Positions 1-5,445 of a stretch of 5,527 bases of DNA are shown in pieces. The stretch's first letter is position 1. Every line of letters starts with the position of its first letter. This DNA is from DATKCJ01 sp035513275. Its GTDB lineage: Bacteria > Verrucomicrobiota > Verrucomicrobiia > Opitutales > Opitutaceae. Under the pieces are notes generated by a model, which saw nothing but the letters and a program-made list of their open reading frames with translations, was not told where the DNA came from and made no database searches. The stretch spans positions 1-5,527 of the forward strand of contig DATKCJ010000185.1 of NCBI GenBank assembly GCA_035513275.1, in the 5' to 3' direction. A program made the translations under genes and the position numbers.

Positions 1-1
1 A

Positions 2-358
2 CTCACAGGCACCGCGACCCAGCCCGAGCTCACGTTCACGTCGAGCCCTCCGCTTGGAAGCGACGTGTTGCTCGGCATGGTGATGACCGGTCAGTCTGCC
101 GAGAGCGACAGCACAGCTCCCGGTGGCCGGCGCTATGCGAGGCTCGGCACGTATGTCGGGCAGGGCCTCCTTCGAAGCTTGGGCCCCGACGGCGGCAATT
201 CGGAACGGCTCAGCCTTTCCTCCGGGGCGAATATTTCCAGGCAAGGGCGCGAGACCTACGGCATCGAATACCGCATGGATGAGCGTTTCAGCTTGGTCGG
301 CGAATACGACGAGTTCGATGAGTTCAACTCGGGCGTGAAGTGGAAAATCATTCGCGAT
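2..358 (+). other. TamB C-terminal (DUF490) domain within the fusion
   Basis: About 119 residues are visible before the POTRA array. The segment is rich in alternating beta-strand pattern. It has the order expected at the end of TamB: a G-T-x-x-x-P-E-L-T-F-x-S-S-P-P-L strand pair, a short helix-like LLGMVMTG stretch, an amphipathic region around 'YARLGTYVGQGLLRSLG' and final strands ending in 'FNSGVKWKI'. In E. coli this end of TamB (1259 residues in total) contacts the TamA POTRA domains. The rest of TamB, including the inner-membrane anchor and the long beta-taco groove, would lie upstream of the window and cannot be checked here. Confidence 0.82.
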
Positions 359-2425
359 CGGCCCAAACCCGTGGATGAACCCGATGAGAAGGCGCCCGCT
401 GGCGAGCGAGCGCGCATCCGGGTGGAAGGACTCGGGTGGCTGGGAAACTGGGAGCAGCGGCGTTCGCTCGAGAGGCTGTTGCGGGATCAGGTCGGAGAAT
501 CGCTGGACGCAAATGCGATCGAGGACGCCTCGATTCTCCTGCTGTCGGCGCTCGCCGACGAGGGATTCAAGGACGCTACGCTCGACGTGGAACTGACGGC
601 GAAGGATGGCACCACGCGGCAGCTCAACGTCGACTCCACGCTTTCGACGCCGCTCCCGCGTCCCCTCCAGGCGACGTCGGCGGTCTTTGAGGTGAAGCGA
701 GGCGAGCGCCAATACGTCGGCGACGTCACCATCTCCGGATTGACCGCGATCCCTATCGGGAGAGCGCGCGCGTATTTTCGCCCGACGGCATTTCTTGTGG
801 CCAACGAGGCGTCGCGGCCGCACACAAAGTCGCGTCTCACGCGCGCGGTGGAGCGCCTTCAGGATGAGCTCAAGCAACTCGGATTTGCCGAGGCAGTGGT
901 TCGAGTCGAGAACGAGGCCGTCGAGCCGGACTCCGGAAAAGTCTCTCTTGCGATCGTCGTCGAGGAAGGACCTCGCTGGCAGGTGCGCTCCGTCATCGTC
1001 TCGGGTGGCGACGATTTTGAAGAACCGCTCGACGCGCTGCAGAAGTTTGCGGCGCGCCCGTGGTCGCGGCTCTGGCAGCAGGATGTCCGCGAGGTGGCGC
1101 GCCGCGTTCTCTACGCCGGTGGCTTTCCCGATGTGGAGGTTGGCATCACGCATGCGGTGGGCGAGGTCGAGTCGCAGGTGAAGCCGGTCGATGTGACTGT
1201 CGAGATCACGCGCGGCGGGCAGGTCAAACTGGGCGAGGTGCGAATCGAGGGCGCGGATCACACAAGAGAGTCTGTCGTTCGGCGGCGCATCGGCTCGCGG
1301 GCTGGCGACGTGTTCAACCCGATTGTGCTCGAGCGCTCGCGCTACCGGCTGGCAAGGCTCGGGGTGTTCGATTCAGTGGAAATGAGCGTCGAACCGACCG
1401 ATGGCCCGGAGCGCGATGCGGTCTTTGTTCTCAAGGAAGGGCGGCAGTGGGGCGCGGCGGTGCAGCTCGGCTACGGCACCTACGAGCAGTTGCGAGCCGG
1501 TTTGGAAGTGAGCAAAAAGAATGTCTTCGGGCTCGCGCATCAGACAAGGCTGGAGCTCGTGCAATCGATGAAGAGTTCGCGCGGTGAGCTGAGTTACACC
1601 GTTCCCGAACTCTTTGGTGAGTCGATCGACGGCACTGCGCGCATCTTCGGTCTGGAGCGCGAGGAGATTTCGTTCGTGCGAACCGAAGTCGGCGTGAACG
1701 TCGCGCTCCGGCGGCCGATCCGCCAGATCAATGGGGAGGCGAGCGTCGGCTACACGTTCCAGTCGCTGCGCAATCGCGAGAACGAGTTGAGCACCGCCCC
1801 GTTGGACAGCGAGGATGTGACGGTGGGCAGCGTCGATGTCGGAATCTCGTCGGACTGGCGCGACAGCCCGTTGCGGCCGCGTCGCGGCGCGAGTTTGTAT
1901 GGGCGGCTGGAGGTGGCGTCGCAGGACTTCGGCGGCGAGTCTGATTTCCAACGCCTCGTCGTCGGAGGATCCGTTCACACATCGCTGGGCGCCGGGCGCT
2001 GGCTTCACTTCGCGATGTCGCATGGAGTCGTGACGACCGAGGGCAGCGAGAACGACGCGCTGCTCCCCGTGAACAAGCGCTTCTTCCCCGGTGGAGACGG
2101 CAGCATCCGCGGCTACAAGTCAGGCGAGGCGGCGCCGCGCGGTGCCGACGGCAAGTTTATCGGTGCGAAATCCTTCTTGCGCGCGGGTCTCGATGTCGAG
2201 CAGGCGTTGACCGAGACGCTTTCGATCGTGGCCTTCTTCGATGCAGTCGGAATCGCCGCGAGACTTGCAGACTATCCGTTCGAAGAGCGGCTCTACTCAG
2301 CCGGCCTCTTGCTACGCTACCACACGATCGTGGGACCGACCCAGTTGGGCTATGGCCGCAATCTCAACCCCCGCATCGACGATCCGAGCGGCACGCTCTT
2401 CTTCTCGATCGGCATCCCGTTCTAG
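2..2425 (+). CDS. TamB-TamA fusion protein (5'-partial): TamB/DUF490 C-terminus + four POTRA + Omp85 barrel
   Basis: The frame is open from the first complete codon to TAG at 2423-2425 (807 residues seen); the true start lies left of the window. Residues 1-119 resemble the C-terminal end of TamB: 'LTFTSSPPLGSDVLLGMVMTG' is the familiar SxPPL...LLxxMxTG block, and 'YGIEYRMDERFSLVGEYDEF' is the closing beta-hairpin region. Residues 120-136 are a charged, proline-rich linker. Residues 137-480 form about four POTRA domains, and 481-807 an Omp85 barrel with DWRDSPLRPRRG (618 on), RFFPGGDGSIRGY (693-705, the loop-6 VRGY/IRGY signature, very TamA-like) and a terminal phenylalanine (SIGIPF). In known systems TamB bridges the periplasm and TamA is its outer-membrane partner, acting in outer-membrane protein assembly and phospholipid transport. 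Here both lie on one chain with no stop, no signal peptide and no frame change at the junction. The GTG at 65 is in frame but splits the TamB motif, so it is not the start. An alternative reading is a BamA-like rather than TamA-like barrel; the loop-6 sequence favours TamA. Confidence 0.93.
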   Translation, partial: LTGTATQPELTFTSSPPLGSDVLLGMVMTGQSAESDSTAPGGRRYARLGTYVGQGLLRSLGPDGGNSERLSLSSGANISRQGRETYGIEYRMDERFSLVGEYDEFDEFNSGVKWKIIRDRPKPVDEPDEKAPAGERARIRVEGLGWLGNWEQRRSLERLLRDQVGESLDANAIEDASILLLSALADEGFKDATLDVELTAKDGTTRQLNVDSTLSTPLPRPLQATSAVFEVKRGERQYVGDVTISGLTAIPIGRARAYFRPTAFLVANEASRPHTKSRLTRAVERLQDELKQLGFAEAVVRVENEAVEPDSGKVSLAIVVEEGPRWQVRSVIVSGGDDFEEPLDALQKFAARPWSRLWQQDVREVARRVLYAGGFPDVEVGITHAVGEVESQVKPVDVTVEITRGGQVKLGEVRIEGADHTRESVVRRRIGSRAGDVFNPIVLERSRYRLARLGVFDSVEMSVEPTDGPERDAVFVLKEGRQWGAAVQLGYGTYEQLRAGLEVSKKNVFGLAHQTRLELVQSMKSSRGELSYTVPELFGESIDGTARIFGLEREEISFVRTEVGVNVALRRPIRQINGEASVGYTFQSLRNRENELSTAPLDSEDVTVGSVDVGISSDWRDSPLRPRRGASLYGRLEVASQDFGGESDFQRLVVGGSVHTSLGAGRWLHFAMSHGVVTTEGSENDALLPVNKRFFPGGDGSIRGYKSGEAAPRGADGKFIGAKSFLRAGLDVEQALTETLSIVAFFDAVGIAARLADYPFEERLYSAGLLLRYHTIVGPTQLGYGRNLNPRIDDPSGTLFFSIGIPF
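410..1441 (+). other. Four consecutive POTRA domains within the fusion
   Basis: I place POTRA1 at nucleotides 410-703, POTRA2 at 707-970, POTRA3 at 971-1210 and POTRA4 at 1214-1441. Each has the beta-alpha-alpha-beta-beta order with an opening strand (RIRVEGL, VGDVTISGL, VRSVIVSGG, LGEVRIEGA), a helix ending in a GF/GVF turn (DEGFKDA, QLGFAEA, AGGFPDV, RLGVFDS) and a closing strand plus 'EG' or 'RG' (VVEEGP, VEITRG, VLKEG). Canonical TamA has three POTRAs and BamA five, so four is intermediate. The boundaries are by eye; the last two domains are clearest and the first is the most divergent. Confidence 0.8.
1442..2422 (+). other. Omp85/TamA-type outer-membrane beta-barrel domain
   Basis: These roughly 327 residues show alternating hydrophobic and polar strands. 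Landmarks are the first strands after POTRA4 ('AAVQLGYGTYEQLRAGLEV' then 'NVFGLAHQTRLEL'), a DWRDSPLRPRRG block from nucleotide 1853 matching the D-x-RD-x-P-x-x-P-x-x-G motif of the family, and RFFPGGDGSIRGY with IRGY at 2105-2116. The C-terminal strands contain 'YHTIVGPTQLGYGRNLNPR' and end in GIPF-stop, the aromatic-terminated last strand recognised by the BAM machinery. The domain length fits a 16-strand barrel. Confidence 0.92.
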
Positions 2426-2460
2426 TGGTGGAGGTGATGGTGCGTTTGTGCGAGTCTTTA

Positions 2461-2568
2461 AGGTAGGAGTCCGCTTGCGGGCGATTCATTGTGGCTGCAT
2501 CCACCGCGAAATCACCGGCTGGAAGCCGGTGCCACGACAAACCATCGCCCGCAAGCGGGCTCCTACCT
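2461..2568. repeat. Long inverted repeat (REP/BIME-like) between convergent genes
   Basis: Arms 2461-2485 and 2544-2568 are 25-base reverse complements with one difference (T2470 opposite G2559, a wobble in RNA). Each arm carries its own small palindrome, CCGCTTGCGG on the left and its counterpart on the right. The arms enclose a 58-base centre that holds a second hairpin. The element fills most of the 158-base gap between the stop codons of two convergent genes, so it may act as a bidirectional transcription end or mRNA-stabilising structure. No clear U-tract follows either arm, so a classical intrinsic terminator is not supported. Such arms resemble dispersed repeats in several GC-rich genomes. 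Confidence 0.85.
2513..2531. repeat. Inner palindromic repeat (ACCGGCTGGAAGCCGGT type)
   Basis: CACCGGCT and AGCCGGTG form a perfect 8-base stem around a GGA loop. The unit with its flanking GCCAC looks like a dispersed repeat that I recall from Verrucomicrobiota and Planctomycetota genomes, where it yields spurious peptides such as 'TGWKPVPRQ' and 'GTGFQPV'. It sits at the centre of the larger inverted repeat, so two repeat families are nested here. Confidence 0.75.
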
Positions 2569-2583
2569 CAGGACAGTCTGCCC

Positions 2584-3639
2584 TCAATCGATCCCGCGGT
2601 TTGCGTTGAACGCGCGCGATCTCAGCGGGGCGTGCCGGACCAGCTCCGCGTTCGGAAGGCCTGCAAGCGCGTCGCGTCCCGGCGGCGCATACTCGATCCT
2701 GAAGCTGGCGGACCAACCGTCCTGGACCTGTTGCATCGGGAACGCTTCACCGCCTGGCTTGTTCGTGTCGACGATCCACCAGCGCTCCTTGGTCAGGTCG
2801 ATGTGGATCTTGTGCGTCGCGCCCGGCTTGAGAATGACGATCGTGTCAGGCCGGAGCGCGGGGAGCTTGAACGTTTTTCCTTCGCCGGACCATGCGTAGT
2901 GGCTCTGCATCCAGCGGTTGTTTGGAAGGAGCCGGAAGGAGTGGTCGTCTGGCAGATCGACGATCGCCAGGTCGGCGTCGCTGTAGTTGTGAAGGTTGAC
3001 AGTCAGCCCCGTCAATGAGGGTTGAACGTCTGGCTGACCCTGCTCCGCTTCGCGCGGTGGCACGGGGTCGAACTCGATCGTGATCCCGAGTGGCTCCCAT
3101 TCGAAATCCCTCAGCACGCCGATGCCCGAGGAGGACGCGGCGACATGCACGTTCATAGGCGCCCCGACTTTCTCGTAGGTGGCCGCATGCTCCACGGCGA
3201 CAGCCTGGGCCTTCTCCATGAAGAGGGCCTCGATCCCGTAGCGAACCTGCACGCTGCCCGGGCTCACTGATTCGACGCGTCCGCGCAGATACGTTCCTTC
3301 GGAGGGGCGCACGTCGCTGAGTGAAACGAGCTCCGCGATCCCATACGCGTCGATTCGGAGCAGGGCATAGACGACGCGATCGCGAAGGCGCCGGACCAAG
3401 GTGTAGTCGTTCACCTTGGTCCACTCGGCGGGCCCGTCCTTGCACAGTGCGGCGGGCACCCAGTTGATCTCGTAGTTCAGGCGCACGTAGGCGCCGCGCA
3501 TCGGGTCGTTTGGATCGATCGGCGCAGTGCGCAGCGTGAGCTGGTCTCCGAAGCGCGAGATCCACTCGCGCTGACCGGCCATGAACGCGAGGAGGCACAC
3601 CTGCAGCGCTGCGACGGCGATAGCTAGCCGCACTTTCAT
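2584..3639 (-). CDS. GDYXXLXY-family membrane-anchored protein with C-terminal extension
   Basis: This is a 351-residue protein of unknown function. Residues 4-20 are one hydrophobic N-terminal segment (signal anchor), putting the rest in the periplasm. 'PIDPNDPMRGAYVRLNYEI' at 40-58 carries the family signature, here as GAYVRLNY (49-56) instead of G-D-Y-x-x-L-x-Y. 'VRYGIEALFMEKAQAVAVE' (132-150) matches the second conserved block (YGxExxFxxE), and 162-189 the closing strands. Family members are usually about 170-200 residues; here about 155 more follow (195-351), beta-rich, with a polar linker and then 'LTVNLHNYSDADLAIVDLP', resembling an Ig-like sandwich that I cannot name. The ATG at 3639 is chosen because it overlaps the stop of the upstream DUF2157 gene as ATGA, has GGAGG seven bases before it and gives the signal anchor. 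An open frame continues upstream to 4050 but only reads the DUF2157 gene out of frame. Confidence 0.9.
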   Translation of the reverse strand: MKVRLAIAVAALQVCLLAFMAGQREWISRFGDQLTLRTAPIDPNDPMRGAYVRLNYEINWVPAALCKDGPAEWTKVNDYTLVRRLRDRVVYALLRIDAYGIAELVSLSDVRPSEGTYLRGRVESVSPGSVQVRYGIEALFMEKAQAVAVEHAATYEKVGAPMNVHVAASSSGIGVLRDFEWEPLGITIEFDPVPPREAEQGQPDVQPSLTGLTVNLHNYSDADLAIVDLPDDHSFRLLPNNRWMQSHYAWSGEGKTFKLPALRPDTIVILKPGATHKIHIDLTKERWWIVDTNKPGGEAFPMQQVQDGWSASFRIEYAPPGRDALAGLPNAELVRHAPLRSRAFNANRGID

Positions 3640-3651
3640 GGTGCGCCCTCC
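3636..3651 (-). promoter_or_regulatory. ATGA stop/start overlap with Shine-Dalgarno (translational coupling)
   Basis: On the minus strand the TGA of the DUF2157 gene (3638-3636) shares four bases, ATGA, with the ATG of the GDYXXLXY gene (3639-3637). A GGAGG at 3651-3647 lies inside the last DUF2157 codons, seven bases from that ATG. This arrangement fixes the downstream start and implies one transcript with coupled translation. Confidence 0.85.
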
Positions 3652-4949
3652 GTCTCGCGCTTGATCTTCCGGTAGTAGAGCGCCTCCGCGATGAAGATGC
3701 CGCCGAGAATTATGAATCCGAGCCCGCGCGACGCGAAGTTGTCGAACAAGTCGAAATAACGGGCGAGCACCACTGCAGCGAGAAGTAGCGAGCCGAGCAC
3801 GGTCGGTCGCAGCCGGCTCTCGCTGCAACCGCGCCACATCCACATCGCCGCGATGCCGAGCAACACGAGGTTGAACGACCATGCAATCAGCAGCGCCCAA
3901 TCGCGCGAGCCGAGCGCGGCGAAGACCACACACTGGAGGAGCATCACCGGCAGGAGCCACTCCTCGCGATTGATCTCGAGTTTGCGCTTGAGCAGCGAGC
4001 GATCCGCCAGCCACGCCCACGTTCCAATCGCTGCGACGGACAGCGTCCAAGTGAAAATCGAGGCGGTCATCCGATCCGGGCGAACTCCCCGCGCCAGATC
4101 CAGCAGGCGGCCCGCGGAATTATCGAAGGAGAGGATGTAGGCGCACACCAGAAACGCTCCAAAGCCAAGCGTCGTCAGCACACCGGCGCCCCCGGCGAAG
4201 TCGACGCGTGCATCCGCCATCATCCGCCCGGCCGCGACTAGCAGCACGCCGAGCGCGAGACTCGAGGTGAAGGCATGTCCCGCGCCGCCCCACGAAGCGA
4301 CGTTTGCGGCGATGAGGAACTGGATCGCGATCACCGTCGCGGCCAGGAGCACTGCGGAGCGCTGTTTCCACGCGAGCGGAAGCAAGCCGATCGCAATCAG
4401 GAGGACCGCGGCATAGTGCGGCGCATGAAATTCGAATGTCTCATACGATGCCCAGAAGACGAGCAGGACGACTGCCATCAGGCCGTTCGCCGTGGAGCGG
4501 ATTGCCCATGCCATCGCGAGCGCGCCGAGGGCCCAGAAGAGGAAGCCGTTGGGGAAGTGCTCGTCGATGTTGTAGATCTGGGCGACAAGCCAGATGCCCG
4601 CGCCATAGAGCATCGTGCCCAGTGCGGCGATCGCCTCGCCCAACTTCGGTTTCCAACTGTCCCCCGCGAGTAGGCGCACGGCGCACGCGTGGGCGGCGAT
4701 GATCGCCCCGAAGACCAGCGCGAGTTTTCCGAACTTCGGAATCGCGGCCCAATTGTAGGCAAAGAGCAGGATCACACCGAGGCCGATGACCATCGCACCC
4801 GCAGTCGCAAAGACGATGAGACCCCACGGAGGACCCGCCTCACGAGCGGTGTAGCGCGACCGCAACCGCCCCGCCTGCTCCGGCGACACGATCCCCTCCG
4901 CCACCCAGCGTTCGATCTCAGCCAACAGCCATCGCGTGTGCTTTTGCAT
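3636..4949 (-). CDS. DUF2157 domain-containing integral membrane protein
   Basis: This is a 437-residue polytopic inner-membrane protein of unknown function. A short cytoplasmic N-terminal helix region (1-38, with the 'W...EGIVSPEQAGRLRSRY' pattern) precedes the first membrane segment. Typical DUF2157 blocks follow: 'GAMVIGLGVILLFAYNWAAI' at 51-70 (the YNW block) and 'AIAALGTMLYGAGIWLVAQI' at 106-125, with YNID after it. I count about a dozen hydrophobic segments, including 177-194, 198-215, 227-241, 255-275, 296-315, 331-346, 350-371, 383-397 and 408-424. The C-terminal 'RYFDLFDNFASRGLGF' (397-412) is a motif common in this group. The gene is first in a two-gene operon with the GDYXXLXY gene. 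The bases before its ATG (GACCTCCCCC) contain no Shine-Dalgarno, so initiation may be weak or may depend on the structured leader. In other genomes DUF2157 and GDYXXLXY genes often flank a DUF4401 gene; no separate one is present here. Confidence 0.92.
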   Translation of the reverse strand: MQKHTRWLLAEIERWVAEGIVSPEQAGRLRSRYTAREAGPPWGLIVFATAGAMVIGLGVILLFAYNWAAIPKFGKLALVFGAIIAAHACAVRLLAGDSWKPKLGEAIAALGTMLYGAGIWLVAQIYNIDEHFPNGFLFWALGALAMAWAIRSTANGLMAVVLLVFWASYETFEFHAPHYAAVLLIAIGLLPLAWKQRSAVLLAATVIAIQFLIAANVASWGGAGHAFTSSLALGVLLVAAGRMMADARVDFAGGAGVLTTLGFGAFLVCAYILSFDNSAGRLLDLARGVRPDRMTASIFTWTLSVAAIGTWAWLADRSLLKRKLEINREEWLLPVMLLQCVVFAALGSRDWALLIAWSFNLVLLGIAAMWMWRGCSESRLRPTVLGSLLLAAVVLARYFDLFDNFASRGLGFIILGGIFIAEALYYRKIKRETEGAP

Positions 4950-4986
4950 GGGGGAGGTCGGGCTGAATCAATCTGCGAGGCGAGGG

Positions 4987-5009
4987 TGGGGCAACGGATT
5001 TCTGCCCCA
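4987..5009 (-). promoter_or_regulatory. Hairpin in the leader of the DUF2157 operon
   Basis: TGGGGCA (4987-4993) and TGCCCCA (5003-5009) form a perfect 7-base stem with a 9-base loop, 37 bases before the DUF2157 ATG on the minus strand. A nearby tract of short CTCACC/CCTCACCC repeats (5021-5041) could pair instead with the GAGGGTGGGG at 4982-4991, so two alternative folds are conceivable. No regulatory class is recognised. Confidence 0.35.
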
Positions 5010-5080
5010 ATGCGCTGACGCTCACCTCACCCCTCACCCTCAGTTCCCCAACGCCACGCCAAGGCTACGGAGGACCAAAC

Positions 5081-5116
5081 GGCGCCGCACTCTTCGCACT
5101 GCGGAAGTGTGGCGCC
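5081..5116 (-). repeat. Imperfect hairpin upstream of the DUF2157 operon
   Basis: The arms start and end in GGCGCC (5081-5086, 5111-5116). They continue as CGCACTCTTCGC against GCGGAAGTGTG, with one mismatch, one bulge and one wobble, giving about 16 pairs and a tiny loop around 5098-5100. The minus strand just past it reads GTTTGGTCC, a poor U-tract, so it could be a weak terminator for the small gene ending at 5206. It could equally be the 5' end of the DUF2157 transcript if the promoter at 5126-5155 is real, or a dispersed repeat. Confidence 0.5.
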
Positions 5117-5125
5117 CGGGATTGG

Positions 5126-5155
5126 ATTATGGGGACGCCCAATGGAACCAGGCAA
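5126..5155 (-). promoter_or_regulatory. Candidate sigma-70 promoter for the DUF2157 operon
   Basis: On the minus strand TTGCCT (5155-5150, four of six matches to TTGACA) is separated by 18 bases from CATAAT (5131-5126, five of six matches to TATAAT). The predicted transcript start near 5119 would give a leader of about 170 bases before the ATG at 4949, beginning with the hairpin at 5116-5081. It is the best match I noticed in this intergenic region, but such matches occur by chance. Confidence 0.3.
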
Positions 5156-5205
5156 GGTTCGAGATTGCCGGCGCGCGGGCTTCTCCACCGATGTTGGCTC
5201 GCACG

Positions 5206-5445
5206 TCAACCTCCGAACAATACTCCGAGCCCTGTGAACGCGAGTGAGGTGAGGGAGAGTCCAAGGGCGATCCACGCGATCACACCGTGCGTCCAGAACT
5301 CCTGCAGGAACTCGCGCTCCTTGACCATCCGCAACGCCAAGTGCTTTTCGAACGAATACTCTTTCCGGTTCCCGGCGATCGCCAAGAGCCTTGCCGAAGT
5401 GTGCTTCCTGTATTCGAGCCTGAGCGCCTTTTCTGAGTCGTCCAT
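5206..5445 (-). CDS. Small hypothetical protein with one C-terminal membrane segment
   Basis: I do not recognise this 79-residue protein. Residues 1-52 are charged and helical in character, with many Arg/Lys ('LRLEYRKHTSARLLAIAGNR', 'FEKHLALRMVKEREFLQEF'). Residues 54-77 are a single hydrophobic segment ('VIAWIALGLSLTSLAFTGLG'), and the protein ends in FGG. The charge pattern predicts the N-terminal part in the cytoplasm and a tail-anchored topology. The ATG at 5445 is the likely start, because an in-frame TAG lies five codons upstream (5460-5458); the purine stretch AGAAAGAA before it is only a weak ribosome site. It is transcribed toward the DUF2157 operon, 256 bases away. The membrane-protein composition argues for a real gene, but no family was recognised, so a chance frame remains possible. 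Confidence 0.6.
   Translation of the reverse strand: MDDSEKALRLEYRKHTSARLLAIAGNRKEYSFEKHLALRMVKEREFLQEFWTHGVIAWIALGLSLTSLAFTGLGVLFGG

Noticed and set aside
1373..2023. Long open frame (216 codons) antisense to the barrel region
   Set aside because: It lies opposite a clearly coding Omp85 barrel. Its translation is Arg/His/Pro-rich, with no domain or membrane pattern; such antisense frames are usual in GC-rich genes.
65..2425. GTG at 65 as the true start of a stand-alone gene
   Set aside because: The 21 codons before it continue the TamB C-terminal motif in frame, and no signal peptide follows the GTG, so the gene continues upstream of the window.
2461..2568. Mobile-element ends, attachment site or CRISPR repeats in the inverted repeat
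   Set aside because: There is no transposase, no target duplication and no regularly spaced direct repeats; it is a single nested palindrome.
2491..3018. Plus-strand open frames starting in the inverted repeat and running antisense to the GDYXXLXY gene
   Set aside because: Their first part is repeat sequence (GSRCHD or HRLEAGA-type shadow peptides) and the rest is antisense to a gene with clear family motifs.
3640..4050. Extended start at 4050 for the GDYXXLXY protein
   Set aside because: The added 137 residues read the DUF2157 gene in another frame. The ATG at 3639 has a good ribosome site and gives a proper N-terminal membrane anchor.
4936..5247. Plus-strand open frame of 103 codons across the intergenic region
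   Set aside because: Its composition is low-complexity and repeat-like, it spans both leader hairpins and overlaps the ends of minus-strand genes. It shows no ribosome site or recognisable motif.
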